From Pseudomonas sp. RIT-PI-S (lineage in GTDB: Bacteria; Pseudomonadota; Gammaproteobacteria; Pseudomonadales; Pseudomonadaceae), in assembly GCF_025642975.1 (NCBI RefSeq), contig NZ_JANZKJ010000006.1:124001-188000 (forward strand): a stretch of 64,000 nucleotides of DNA. The letters run 5' to 3'. The notes under the pieces are model-generated. The model was not told the DNA's origin. It did not search any database and was given only the letters and a program-made list of their open reading frames with translations. Shown piece by piece: positions 55,551 through 64,000 of this stretch. The translations under genes and the position numbers were made by a program. How positions within the stretch are numbered: position 1 is the stretch's first letter; every line of letters begins with the position of its first letter.

Positions 55551-56542
55551 AGGCCCTCCTTGCGCGACAGGCGCATCAGCATCAGCCGGGCACAGGCCAG
55601 CACGATGAACGTTACGACGAACAGCAAAAAGCCCAGGGCGATCAGCGAGGAGCGATGCAGGTCGGTGTAGGCCTCGCTGAACTCGTTGGCGATGACCGAG
55701 GCGATCGAACTGCTTGGCATCAACAACGAGGCGGACAATTGATGGGCGTTCCCCAGCACGAAGGTCACCGCCATGGTTTCACCCAGCGCGCGGCCGAGGC
55801 CGAGGAAGATCCCGCCCACCACCGCAGTGCGGGTATAGGGCAGGACGATGTCCCAGACCACTTCCCAAGTGGTGCCGCCCAGGGCGTAAGCCGACTCTTT
55901 CAGAGCCACAGGTACGGTGCGGAACACTTCGTTCATCACCGAGGTAATGAACGGGATGATCATGATTGCCAGCACGATGCCGGCAGTCAGGGTGCCGATG
56001 CCCAGGGGCGGCCCTTGGAACAGCGCGCCTATGCCGGGAATGGCCCCGAGCGTGTCATTGATCCAGGGCGACAGGTGTTGCGCCATGAAGGGCGCGAACA
56101 CGAAGAGGCCCCACATGCCATAGATGATCGAAGGGATACCCGCCAGCAGCTCGATGGCCGAGGCGATCGGCATGCGCAGCCAGGGCGGGGCGACTTCGGT
56201 CAGGAAAATAGCGATGCCGAAGCTCACGGGTACCGCGATCAGCAACGCCAGAAAGGAGGTGACCAGGGTTCCATAAACAGGCACCACTGCGCCGAAACGG
56301 CCGGCGACGGCGTCCCAGTCCGTAGTGGTGAGGAAGTCCAGGCCGAAGGTTCGGAACGCTTCACTGCCGCCCCACAGGGTTGAACCGGCGATACTGGCCA
56401 ACAGGAGCAGCACCAGCATGGCAGCGCCGCGCACGGTGCGGCGAAACCATAGGTCGTGGCGTTGGTCCCTGGCCGCGCGGGCTTCGCTTTCGCTTTGGCG
56501 CTCGGCAGTCATGTTGGTCAGCACTTGGGAGTTGTCGGTCAT
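55547..56542 (-). CDS. pstC: Phosphate ABC transporter permease PstC
   Basis: A 331-residue inner-membrane permease with the N-terminal charged region, six or more hydrophobic segments and the EAA-type loop ESAYALGGTTWEVVWDIVLPYTR near 218-240. It follows pstS after 68 bases that hold a hairpin and precedes pstA with a four-base overlap. Confidence 0.95.
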   Translation of the reverse strand: MTDNSQVLTNMTAERQSESEARAARDQRHDLWFRRTVRGAAMLVLLLLASIAGSTLWGGSEAFRTFGLDFLTTTDWDAVAGRFGAVVPVYGTLVTSFLALLIAVPVSFGIAIFLTEVAPPWLRMPIASAIELLAGIPSIIYGMWGLFVFAPFMAQHLSPWINDTLGAIPGIGALFQGPPLGIGTLTAGIVLAIMIIPFITSVMNEVFRTVPVALKESAYALGGTTWEVVWDIVLPYTRTAVVGGIFLGLGRALGETMAVTFVLGNAHQLSASLLMPSSSIASVIANEFSEAYTDLHRSSLIALGFLLFVVTFIVLACARLMLMRLSRKEGL

Positions 56543-56563
56543 GGAGGGCTACTCATGGCAAAT

Positions 56564-56592
56564 CCCCCAGCTGACCGGAGGTCGGCTGAGGG
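56564..56592 (-). other. Hairpin between pstS and pstC
   Basis: The arms 56564-56576 and 56580-56592 pair at 11 of 13 positions around a three-base loop. Such a hairpin after the binding-protein gene usually stabilises its mRNA or reduces read-through, giving more PstS than permease. Confidence 0.55.
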
Positions 56593-56610
56593 ACGGGCTT
56601 CAGGTTGCGG

Positions 56611-57624
56611 TTACTTGGCGAATTCAGACTGCCAGTAGCCTTCGATGCGCTTGACCAGGGTGTCCGGCAGGGCAACGTAGTCCAGCGCCGCGGCTTGGGT
56701 CTGGCCTTTCTCGAAGGTCCATTTGAAGAAGTCGAAGGCAGCCTTGCTCTGCTCGGCGTTTTTCGGCTGCTTGTACATGATGATCCAAGTGGTGGCGGTG
56801 ATCGGCCAGGCGTTTTCGCCAGGGGCGTTGACCATCAGCAGGTTGAAGTCTTTGGCGCTGCTCCAGTCGGCGGTATCCGCCGCGGCCGCGAAGGTTTTCA
56901 TGTCGGGCGAAACGAACTTGCCAGCGGCGTTCTTGAGCTGGGTATAGGCCATCTGGTTCTGCTTGGCGTAGGCGTATTCCACGTAGCCAATGGAGTTCTT
57001 GATCTGCTTCACGTAAGCCGAAACGCCTTCGTTACCCTTGCCACCCACCCCAACCGGCCACTGTACGGTGCTGCCGGCGCCGGCTTTCCATTCGCCGCTG
57101 GCTTTCTGCAGGTAGTTGGTGAAGTTGAACGAGGTACCGGAGCCGTCCGAACGGTGCACTACGGTGATCTTGTCGCCCGGCAGGCTGACACCGCTGTTGA
57201 GCGCGGCGATGGCTGGGTCGTTCCAGGTGGTGATGGTGCCTTGGAAGATCTTGCCGAGGGTCTCACCGTCCAGCTTCAACTCGCCAGGCTTGATGCCTTC
57301 GATGTTGACGATCGGCACGATGCCGCCGATTACGCTAGGGAACTGGCCCAGGCCACCGGCGCTGAGGTCGTCGGCGCTCATCGGCGCGTCGGATGCACCG
57401 AAGTCCACGGTTGCTGCTTTGATCTGCGCAATGCCACCGCCCGAACCGATCGACTGATAGTTGATGCGGTGTTCACTGTCTTTGGAGTAGGCCTCGCTCC
57501 ATTTGGAGAGCACTGGGTATACGAAGCTCGAGCCCGCGCCGGTAACGGTCGTCGCGTGGGCAACACCAGAAAGGCACAGCGAAGCCAGCAAAATCGATAG
57601 GCGATTTTTGGTCAGCAGTTTCAC
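56611..57624 (-). CDS. pstS: Phosphate-binding protein PstS
   Basis: 337 residues with a signal peptide of about 24 residues (VAHA), then the phosphate loop GAGSSFVYP and the SDGSGTSFNFTNYL segment that binds the anion. It captures phosphate in the periplasm for PstCAB. A PHO box with a -10 lies upstream. Its C-terminal QSEFAK end is intact. Confidence 0.96.
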   Translation of the reverse strand: MKLLTKNRLSILLASLCLSGVAHATTVTGAGSSFVYPVLSKWSEAYSKDSEHRINYQSIGSGGGIAQIKAATVDFGASDAPMSADDLSAGGLGQFPSVIGGIVPIVNIEGIKPGELKLDGETLGKIFQGTITTWNDPAIAALNSGVSLPGDKITVVHRSDGSGTSFNFTNYLQKASGEWKAGAGSTVQWPVGVGGKGNEGVSAYVKQIKNSIGYVEYAYAKQNQMAYTQLKNAAGKFVSPDMKTFAAAADTADWSSAKDFNLLMVNAPGENAWPITATTWIIMYKQPKNAEQSKAAFDFFKWTFEKGQTQAAALDYVALPDTLVKRIEGYWQSEFAK

Positions 57625-57680
57625 GGCAACACCTCAGTCAGGGTCCCCATGGAGTCATTCCAGGGGAGTTGGCCGTGCTG

Positions 57681-57714
57681 ATTTAATGCTTTGAATGTGA
57701 CCTTTTGATGACAG
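57681..57714 (-). promoter_or_regulatory. PHO box and -10 of pstS
   Basis: On the minus strand CTGTCAT-CAAA-AGGTCAC (57714-57697) fits the two-repeat PhoB box: the first half is exact and the second keeps GTCA. A CATTAAAT -10 region follows at 57688-57681. PhoB induction under phosphate limitation is expected. Confidence 0.75.
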
Positions 57715-57738
57715 TCTTTTTAAAACATGGCATTAGGA

Positions 57739-57777
57739 CATTGCCTGATACACGCCGCGTAGCGTGCTCAGGCAATG
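57739..57777 (-). terminator. Hairpin after the DUF1329 gene
   Basis: CATTGCCTGA (57739-57748) pairs perfectly with 57768-57777, and CACGC/GCGTG forms an inner stem (57751-57755 with 57762-57766). It sits 19 bases after the DUF1329 stop and before the pstS promoter, and probably insulates the two units. Confidence 0.65.
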
Positions 57778-57795
57778 GAGGAAGGGAGGCAGGGT

Positions 57796-59157
57796 TTAGC
57801 GAACGCCACTCTGGCGCAACGCCGCTTGCGTGTAATCCGCCAGGGTGGCGGTGTATTCGAAGTTGTACGCGTGCTTTTCCTCATTCTTCATGCCCAGCGC
57901 CAGGTAACGGCCACTGGTCAAGTCGTAGAGGGTTTCGAGCGTGGTCCATGGCACCTGATAGTTGTAGTAGGTCTGGGCATGGGCCTCCGCGACACGCCAC
58001 AGCTCACCACGGCCATCGTAATGGTCGATCTCGGCCGCCTGCCAGGTGTCTTCGTCGAAGTAGAATTCTCGCTTGGCATAGATGTGCCGCGCTCCGGGCT
58101 TGAGCGTGGCCACCACATGCCATACCCGGCGCAGCTCATAACGCGCCAGGGCCTGGTTGATGTGGCCAGGCTTGATGATGTCGGCGTAGTGAAGCGTGGG
58201 CGAGTCCAGTTTGTAGCTGTTGGCCGGGATGTACAGCTCCTGCTTGCCGACCAGCTTCCAGTCGTAACGGTCCGGCGCGCCGTTGTACATGTCGAGGTTG
58301 TCCGAGGTGCGCATGCCGTCCGCCGCCGTACCGGGGCCGTCGTAGGCCACCTGTGGTGCTTCCCGCACCCGCCGCTGCCCGGCGTTGTAGACCCAGGCCT
58401 TGCGAGGTTGCTTGATCTGGTCGATCGGCTCGTGCACCAGCAACACGGTGCCGGCCAGGCGCGCCGGCGCGGTGACCGCCTGCTTGAAGTAGAAGAGAAT
58501 ATTGCCGGGGTTGGCCGGATCGTAATCCTTCATACGGTCGCGGAAGACGAACGAGTCCTCGAAGGTCACCAGGCTGTAGTCGCCATTCTGCTGCGGCGTG
58601 GCCTGGGTAATGGTGCGGCTCACCGAACCGCCGCGGTAGCGGGTGATGTGATTCCACACCACCTCGAGCCCGGTTTGCGGGATCGGGAAAGGAACGGCGA
58701 TCTTGAAGTTCTCCAAGCCATTGCCGTCACTGACCAGCTTGGCTTGCGTGGCGTTGTCCTTGATCGCCGCGAACACGGCATCCGGCACCGTCGCACCGCG
58801 GTGCCCCGGATAAACCGGCAGGTTGTAATCCGGGAAGCGCTTGATCATCGCGACCTGCCCCGGGGTGAGCTTGCTGGCGTATTTATCAACGTTCTTGCTG
58901 TCGATCACGAACAGCGGTTTTTCATTGGCATAGGGGTCAGCCAGAAAACCCTTGGCATCGACCGCGCCAGCGGTTTTCGCCATCGGTGCCCATGCCGGAA
59001 TGGAGCCATCGGCGTTCCCCGCTTTCTCCGCGCCCATAGGCGTGAGAGTGGTACCCAGTTTGGCCGCGTCCGCTGCGGATACCGCCGCCCAACCATTGGC
59101 CGCCATTACCGATAACGCCAGAGCCGAGACCCATACCACGGTTTTGATCTTATTCAT
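57796..59157 (-). CDS. DUF1329 outer-membrane-associated protein
   Basis: 453 residues with a signal peptide of about 24 residues (ANGWA). The family has a LolB/VioE-like fold and pairs with DUF1302 proteins, thought to help move lipids or aromatic esters to or across the outer membrane. It is 15 bases after the DUF1302 gene and in the same direction, so they are co-transcribed. Function is inferred from the family only. Confidence 0.88.
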   Translation of the reverse strand: MNKIKTVVWVSALALSVMAANGWAAVSAADAAKLGTTLTPMGAEKAGNADGSIPAWAPMAKTAGAVDAKGFLADPYANEKPLFVIDSKNVDKYASKLTPGQVAMIKRFPDYNLPVYPGHRGATVPDAVFAAIKDNATQAKLVSDGNGLENFKIAVPFPIPQTGLEVVWNHITRYRGGSVSRTITQATPQQNGDYSLVTFEDSFVFRDRMKDYDPANPGNILFYFKQAVTAPARLAGTVLLVHEPIDQIKQPRKAWVYNAGQRRVREAPQVAYDGPGTAADGMRTSDNLDMYNGAPDRYDWKLVGKQELYIPANSYKLDSPTLHYADIIKPGHINQALARYELRRVWHVVATLKPGARHIYAKREFYFDEDTWQAAEIDHYDGRGELWRVAEAHAQTYYNYQVPWTTLETLYDLTSGRYLALGMKNEEKHAYNFEYTATLADYTQAALRQSGVR

Positions 59158-59172
59158 GCGTCCGTTCCCCGG

Positions 59173-61104
59173 TCAGAAATTCACGCCAACGCTCATGGCT
59201 ACAAAGTCGCGATCATCCACGGTGCTGTACTTGCCGTCGAAGAAGTTCGTGTACGACAGGCTGGCCGTGTAGGTGTTGAGGTAGTCCGCATCGAGGCCGA
59301 GGCTGATCGCCTTGCGCCCTTCCTCGAAGTTACCGCCCGGGCCTGGCGAGTAGCCATCCACGTCATGAGACCAGGCAACGCTCGGCCGCAGGTTGATACC
59401 AGCGATGGCGTTGTTGAAATCCCAGATCGCCCGCATGCGGTAACCCCAGGAGTCGGTGGTGGTGAAACCATCGTTTTCGCAATAGCGGCTGACGTTGTTT
59501 TGTGGGCCGCCCGCGAGGGTGCTGGCGTTGAGCGCCTGGCACTGGCCATTGGGCAACGGCCCAGGGCCGTAACTGGGATCACGCCCGTACCGCAGCTTTG
59601 AGGTGCTTTCGAGCCCACCGACGTGAGTCCAGCCCACCTCCCCTACCAGGGTAAGTCGGTCGGCCCACATGACCTGATCGAAGAAGTGCGTGAAGGTGGT
59701 CTGCAGTTGGGTGATTTCCTTGCGCCGGTAGCCCGGCTGGTCGGTATCAGGAGCGCCCTGCACTTGGGACACATTGGGGTTGAGCGGGGACAGCCCTGAA
59801 TAAAGGATGTCAGTGGTGTTGATCTGAACCGGCGCATTGGGCCGGTAGCTGAGTTCACCACTCCAGGCTGTGCCCGTAGGCAGCGTGGTGGAGAAGCTCA
59901 AGCCATACAGGTGAATGTCCTCAGGGTACTCCACGTAGTAACTGCCATTACCCGCCACCACGACCGGCAATAGCGTGGAGGCCAGGGCGCTAGCGGTGGC
60001 GAGCGGAATCCCGGAGCCGACCAGCGACCCCACCAAGTTGGCGGCGCTGTATGCACTGGCGGAGCCGCCCCGGCCGCTGAACACCGGCAGGCGGCTGTGG
60101 TAGTTCATGTAGTACGCACCGAATTCGGTGTCCAGCGGCTCGAAGTTATAGTGCATGGCCAAGCCGAACTGGCCACTATCGCGCGCGTCCCGATCGGGGT
60201 CGCGGGCCACCACCACGCCCTCGTTGCTGAAGTTGACCCCTTGGCGCCCCAGGCTGCCCAGCACGGCTGAGCGTGCTGCCGCCGGAAGCCCCGCGGCGCC
60301 CAAGGCGCTGCTCAGCCGGCTGCTGGTACGCAACACCGCCAGGTTGTTGTCGCAACCGTCTGCGATCACATCAGCCTGCGAGAAGAAGGTGCCGCAGTTG
60401 TCCACCACCGTCTGGTCCCACTCAAGCTGATAAAAGCCTTCCGCTGAGAGGTTGTCGGTGAGGTTTTGCGACAGGTAGAACATGTTGACCGGAATCAGCC
60501 CTTCCTTGATTTCCGCGCCGGGGCGGCGGAAGGCAGACACATCGACCGGGTTGATGCTGTTGATGGAATTGCCGATGAAGGTGCTTTCGCCCCAGCTCAC
60601 CACCTGCTTGCCCAGGCGCACCGTGCCTGGCAGGTCGGCGATGGAATAGTTGTGATAGATAAAGGCGTCGAGCAACTGGGCGCCGGAAGACTTCGCCCCC
60701 TCCTTGCGGCCTGAATCACTGATGTCCTTGAAGCGGCGGTCTTCGTCCTTGAGCTCGAAGTCGTACCAGTACTTGCCTCGGAGGAACACCCCGGTGTCGC
60801 CGTACTTGAGCTCCAAGTCATGGATGCCCTTGAAGATCTTCGAGAAGGTCTCGCCGCGTTTGAAGTTCAGGTGACCGTCGTCAGAGGTCTGCGACAGGCC
60901 ACGGCCCCCGTTGTTTATACCGATGAGGTTCTTGTTCGGGCTGGCGGTAGACCAGCTGGAGCCGATGGACAGGGACGAATCGAACTGGCCTTCGATCTCG
61001 CCGATATTGAAGCTCACCGCGAACGCCGGTGTGGCGAAGGTAGATGCAAGGCTGACGGCCAGCGGCAGCCTGCCCCACTGCCAGAGGGAACGGATCGGGT
61101 TCAT
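59173..61104 (-). CDS. DUF1302 outer-membrane barrel-like protein
   Basis: 643 residues from the ATG at 61104, with GGAG eight bases upstream. An in-frame extension to 61314 would be non-coding leader. It has a signal peptide of about 30 residues (PAFA), then FNIGEIEGQFDSSLSIG, many beta-strand segments and a final VGVNF, a typical barrel C-terminus. DUF1302/DUF1329 pairs occur beside acyl-CoA ligases or RND pumps and may pass hydrophobic compounds across the outer membrane. Confidence 0.88.
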   Translation of the reverse strand: MNPIRSLWQWGRLPLAVSLASTFATPAFAVSFNIGEIEGQFDSSLSIGSSWSTASPNKNLIGINNGGRGLSQTSDDGHLNFKRGETFSKIFKGIHDLELKYGDTGVFLRGKYWYDFELKDEDRRFKDISDSGRKEGAKSSGAQLLDAFIYHNYSIADLPGTVRLGKQVVSWGESTFIGNSINSINPVDVSAFRRPGAEIKEGLIPVNMFYLSQNLTDNLSAEGFYQLEWDQTVVDNCGTFFSQADVIADGCDNNLAVLRTSSRLSSALGAAGLPAAARSAVLGSLGRQGVNFSNEGVVVARDPDRDARDSGQFGLAMHYNFEPLDTEFGAYYMNYHSRLPVFSGRGGSASAYSAANLVGSLVGSGIPLATASALASTLLPVVVAGNGSYYVEYPEDIHLYGLSFSTTLPTGTAWSGELSYRPNAPVQINTTDILYSGLSPLNPNVSQVQGAPDTDQPGYRRKEITQLQTTFTHFFDQVMWADRLTLVGEVGWTHVGGLESTSKLRYGRDPSYGPGPLPNGQCQALNASTLAGGPQNNVSRYCENDGFTTTDSWGYRMRAIWDFNNAIAGINLRPSVAWSHDVDGYSPGPGGNFEEGRKAISLGLDADYLNTYTASLSYTNFFDGKYSTVDDRDFVAMSVGVNF

Positions 61105-61416
61105 CGACACTACTCCATATACATTCTTGTTATTGGGAGCGGCCAAACGCCTGGGCGCTGGTGACCGTGCCGAGAAGCGCACGGCCTTGAGCCCGGTTGT
61201 GACAGCTAAAAAGCCGCACAAGCACGAGGCCCGAAGTCGACTATAGCTAGGTCCGAGCGCATGAGCTTGCGGTGATGTATCACAATATTCACCAGTGATG
61301 GCCAGATGAGCCACGCGGTGCGCGGCAGTGCTCCCAAGAATGGCCGAAATAGTACATTACGCAAGATCGTTAGCCAGTTTCGAAGGCTCTGGCACGGGCT
61401 ATTGAGATAAACAACG
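61105..61416. other. Intergenic region between the acyl-CoA ligase and DUF1302 genes
   Basis: 312 bases without a supported gene. The GTGATGTATCAC palindrome (61272-61283) and the nearby TCAC-CA-GTGA (61290-61299) are the only clear symmetric elements, and TATAGT on the minus strand near 61235-61245 could be a -10 for the DUF1302 operon. Confidence 0.4.
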
Positions 61417-63108
61417 CTAGAGCGCGACGATGGCCGGGTGGCCATCAGCCTGCCAACGCTTGATGTCTGCCCGGATACGTTTCTTGTCCAGCTTGCCCAC
61501 GCTGGTCTTCGGGATCTGGTCCACCACCGCCACTTGGCTTGGGATGGCCCACTTGTTGATTTGCCCCTGCTGAACGTACGGCAACAGATGCCGCTTTAAA
61601 TCGCCCGCCAGCGTAGCCGCCACCGGCTCCTGCTCCGGCCGCAGCACCAGCAGGGCAAACGGCCTCTCGCCCCATTGCGCATCTGGCACCCCCACCACAG
61701 CCACCTCGCGTACCGCCGGATGCAAAGCGATCAGCCCTTCCAGCTCCAGCGAGGAGATCCACTCACCGCCGGTCTTGATCACGTCTTTGATCCGATCACG
61801 GATATCGATGACGCCGTGGTGGTCCAGGGTCGCGACGTCGCCGGTATGCAGCCAGCCGCCCGCCCACAGCTCCGCACTGCGCTCGGGCTCGTCAAGGTAG
61901 CCCATGCTCAGCCAAGGCGCACGCAACACAAGCTCGCCCTGGCTTTCGCCATCCGCTGGAAGCACCTGCCCCGACGAATCCAGCACCGCCGCTTCGACCA
62001 GCGGCACCGGCACGCCAGCTTTCAGCCGAAAATCTGCACGCACTTCGGCGTCGGCGGCCATCAGTGCCTGATCGAAGTAGGCGCAAGAGATCATTGGGCA
62101 GGTTTCCGACATGCCATAGGCTGCGGTCAATTGAATGCCACGCGCCAGAGCGGCGTCGTAGAGGGCCCGGTTGAGCGCGCTGCCACCGATGATGATGCGC
62201 CAGCCGGCAAAATCCACACCCTGCGCACGGTCGCAGTTGAGCAGCATCTGCAAGATGGTGGGCACGCAATGGGAGAAGGTCACCTGCTCGGTTTGCCACA
62301 ACCGCAGCAGCATGTCTGGCTCGTAACGGCCTGGGTACACCTGCTTGATGCCAAGCATGGTCGCCGCGTAAGGCACGCCCCAGGCATGCACGTGGAACAT
62401 CGGAGTAATGGGCATATACACGTCGTTGGTGCCCATCAGGCGCACACAGTCGATGCTTCCCAGCATGGTCGACAGCGAGAGGGTGTGCAGCACCAGCTGC
62501 CGATGAGTGAAGTACACCCCCTTGGGGTTTCCCGTGGTGCCGGTGGTGTAGAAGGTGGTCGCTACCGAGTTTTCGTCGAAATCCGGGAAGGCATACTCGG
62601 GGCTGGCCGCCGCCAGCAGCGTTTCGTACTCACCCAGCAGCCCTGGCAGGTCCGCCTGCGGGTGAGGGTTGTCGGTGAGCAAAATGGTATTGCTCACGGT
62701 GGTCAACTGCCCGGCGACGGCTTGGTACAGGGGCACGAAGTCTGCGTTGACCAGCACGTAGCGGTCCTCGGCGTGGTTCATCGTGTAGAGAATCTGTTCC
62801 GGTGACAGCCGCACGTTGATCGTGTGCACCACGGCCCCGATCATCGGAATGGCGAACATGCATTCCAGGTAGCGATGACTGTCCCAATCCATCACCGCCA
62901 CGGTATCGCCCGCTTTGACGCCAGCCTGAGTGAGTACATTGGCGAGCCGGGCAATGCGCTCGCCGAGGGTTTTGTAGCTGTAGCGCAGCTGGTCCCGGTA
63001 GACGATCTCGCGGGCTTGCTCGTAGCGGCTGCCGGACATCAACAGCCGCTTGATCAACAGCGGGAAGGCATAAGCGCCTGGAGTAGGCGGGATGATCCGA
63101 GTCTGCAT
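61417..63108 (-). CDS. Fatty/medium-chain acyl-CoA ligase (AMP-forming)
   Basis: 563 residues of the ANL superfamily. It has the P-loop TTGTTGNPKGV near 195-205, GMSETCP near 343-349, the hinge-region D of LHTGDV and DRIKDVIKTGGEWI near 448-460, and the catalytic Lys of the C-terminal PKTSVGKLDKK near 543. It makes acyl-CoA from fatty or aromatic acids, ATP and CoA. The medium-chain AlkK-like form fits, but the substrate is inferred. It is read toward DUF1302 and is separated from it by 312 bases. Confidence 0.92.
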   Translation of the reverse strand: MQTRIIPPTPGAYAFPLLIKRLLMSGSRYEQAREIVYRDQLRYSYKTLGERIARLANVLTQAGVKAGDTVAVMDWDSHRYLECMFAIPMIGAVVHTINVRLSPEQILYTMNHAEDRYVLVNADFVPLYQAVAGQLTTVSNTILLTDNPHPQADLPGLLGEYETLLAAASPEYAFPDFDENSVATTFYTTGTTGNPKGVYFTHRQLVLHTLSLSTMLGSIDCVRLMGTNDVYMPITPMFHVHAWGVPYAATMLGIKQVYPGRYEPDMLLRLWQTEQVTFSHCVPTILQMLLNCDRAQGVDFAGWRIIIGGSALNRALYDAALARGIQLTAAYGMSETCPMISCAYFDQALMAADAEVRADFRLKAGVPVPLVEAAVLDSSGQVLPADGESQGELVLRAPWLSMGYLDEPERSAELWAGGWLHTGDVATLDHHGVIDIRDRIKDVIKTGGEWISSLELEGLIALHPAVREVAVVGVPDAQWGERPFALLVLRPEQEPVAATLAGDLKRHLLPYVQQGQINKWAIPSQVAVVDQIPKTSVGKLDKKRIRADIKRWQADGHPAIVAL

Positions 63109-63193
63109 CGTGGAGGGTCCTTTGGCGAGCGGAGGGGCACGCCAAAGCCTAGCTCATCGCCTGCCGGCCACGCGCGGCCCGGCAAGGCACCGC

Positions 63194-63823
63194 TCAATGC
63201 ATTTCGGTAAACGCGATCTTCACTCCGAGCGCGATCAGCACCGCGCCCATGGTGCGGTCGAACCAATGGCCGATACGGGCAAAGCCTGCGCGCACCCGGG
63301 CGTTGCTGAACAACCTGGCAACCAGGCAGAACCAGGCGGCAGTGGCCACAGCCAGGTACACCCCATAAGCGGCTTGCACGGCAAGCGGGGTATGCGGATT
63401 GATGACCACGGTAAACAACGACAAAAAGAACAGCGTGGCCTTAGGGTTCAATCCATTGGTCATGAAGCCCGCCACATAAGCGGCCTTCGGCGCTCGGCCC
63501 TGGGGAACGGCTACGGCTTCGCTGGGCTGGGCGCCGGCTGGGCGAGCGCGCAGCGCCTTGAAGCCGATGTACAGCAGGTAGGCGGCGGCGAGCCATTTAA
63601 GGGCATTGAACAGCACGATCGACTGAGAAACGATCAGGCCAATGCCCAGCAGCGAATAGCCGACGTGCAGGAAGATCGCCGAGCCGACCCCCAGGGCTGT
63701 CCAGGTCCCGGCGCGGCGACCATGCGTGACACTCTCGCGCACCACCACGGCGAAGTCCGGCCCAGGGCTGGCGACCGCCAGCAGGTGAATGGCGGCCACT
63801 GCCAGAAACTCACTCCAATACAT
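63194..63823 (-). CDS. LysE/RhtB-family amino acid exporter
   Basis: 209 residues from the ATG at 63823, with GAGGT upstream; the in-frame TTG two codons earlier is less likely. It has five to six membrane segments and the family start VASPGPDFAVVVRESVTHGRR. LysE/RhtB proteins export amino acids such as lysine, threonine or homoserine lactone. The substrate is unknown. Confidence 0.88.
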   Translation of the reverse strand: MYWSEFLAVAAIHLLAVASPGPDFAVVVRESVTHGRRAGTWTALGVGSAIFLHVGYSLLGIGLIVSQSIVLFNALKWLAAAYLLYIGFKALRARPAGAQPSEAVAVPQGRAPKAAYVAGFMTNGLNPKATLFFLSLFTVVINPHTPLAVQAAYGVYLAVATAAWFCLVARLFSNARVRAGFARIGHWFDRTMGAVLIALGVKIAFTEMH

Positions 63824-63920
63824 GTGCAAACCTCTAAAAGATGTAACAAGCCGATGCAGCGGTTACCTTACCCCTTCGCCGGCTACCCCGACAGATACAG
63901 TTGCCTCCAAGAGACCGCCC

Positions 63921-64000
63921 ATGACCCCGAACCGCCGCGCCGTTTTTCTGGATTACAGCTCCCTGGACCTGGGCGACCTGGACCCCAGCTCCCTGCGCCA
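63921..64000 (+). CDS. Start of a probable D-2-hydroxyacid (glycerate) dehydrogenase, cut by the window end
   Basis: The first 26 codons begin at the ATG at 63921 (MTPNRRAVFLDYSSLDLGDL). The pattern and the neighbourhood next to an acyl-CoA ligase and LysE gene match hydroxypyruvate/glycerate dehydrogenases of Pseudomonas, but no catalytic motif is inside the window. It is divergent from the LysE gene. Confidence 0.5.
   Translation, partial: MTPNRRAVFLDYSSLDLGDLDPSSLR

Noticed and set aside
61104..61314. Longer N-terminus for the DUF1302 protein starting at 61314
   Set aside because: The clear signal peptide begins at the ATG at 61104 with its own ribosome binding site.
61390..61405. Sigma-54-like TGGCACG...TTGA on the plus strand
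   Set aside because: The spacing is off by one, the second element lacks GC, and it faces into the antisense of the ligase gene.

Overview
The window looks like a chromosomal stretch of a fluorescent Pseudomonas, most likely of the P. putida group. The evidence is high GC content, a Pseudomonas-type alginate operon, short LOV and LitR-type light-sensing genes, DUF3509 and FolX/FolM genes of Pseudomonas type, and LexA, Fur, PHO and AlgU sites of the usual Pseudomonas or gammaproteobacterial form. The species assignment is inferred from gene content and was not checked by any search. I saw no rRNA, tRNA, IS element, prophage or CRISPR array.

Layout. (1) 1-10.2 kb, minus strand: alginate genes algD-alg8-alg44-algK-algE-algG-algX, plus the first bases of what should be algL. 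They are read from an AlgU-type promoter near 10.7 kb through a leader of about 490 nt. The 840-base upstream region holds several palindromes (CRP/Vfr type, Anr type) and a terminator-like hairpin. (2) 11-18 kb: yaaA, a NodB-like deacetylase with a degraded metal site, a PIN-PhoH ATPase, an SDR, and an MFS/LysR divergent pair. (3) 18-24 kb: an aromatic-acid-type efflux operon (NodT-like outer membrane factor, FUSC pump, DUF1656, HlyD adaptor) facing a LysR regulator. (4) 24-33.6 kb: a 2-hydroxyacid dehydrogenase, a Fur-box-controlled DUF3649-PepSY-DUF3325 iron operon, DUF3509, psiE, SOS-boxed yebG, MFS/MocR/amino-acid dehydrogenase genes, and a SirB1 protein. (5) 33.6-37.8 kb: the homogentisate pathway hmgA-fahA-maiA with its divergent IclR regulator and a 17-bp palindromic operator, followed by a candidate small RNA. 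(6) 38-42.7 kb: a flavodoxin, then a blue-light module (short LOV, PilZ-like protein, LitR/CarH-like MerR regulator) beside pterin genes folM and folX. (7) 42.7-51.9 kb: DUF1244-HopJ, trxB, a 2-Cys peroxiredoxin, cysZ, a gene of unknown function behind a branched RNA leader, an Old Yellow Enzyme, glutathione peroxidase, an FKBP/SlyD isomerase, pta, and an OmpA lipoprotein. (8) 52-64 kb: a convergent pair of PL7-type alginate-lyase-fold genes (one canonical, one divergent), pstSCAB with a PHO box but no phoU, a DUF1302/DUF1329/acyl-CoA ligase cluster, a LysE exporter, and the start of a dehydrogenase.

Functional links. Alginate synthesis at the left end and PL7 lyases at the right end make this a polymer-producing and polymer-trimming genome segment. 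TrxB and the peroxiredoxin can act together through thioredoxin, with glutathione peroxidase nearby. The LOV/LitR pair beside the tetrahydromonapterin genes suggests a link between blue light and pterin cofactors. The best candidates for undescribed biology are the three-way-junction leader at 46.2 kb, the structured RNA at 37.8-38.0 kb, the divergent PL7-like protein at 52.8-53.7 kb, and the PilZ-like protein embedded in the light module.
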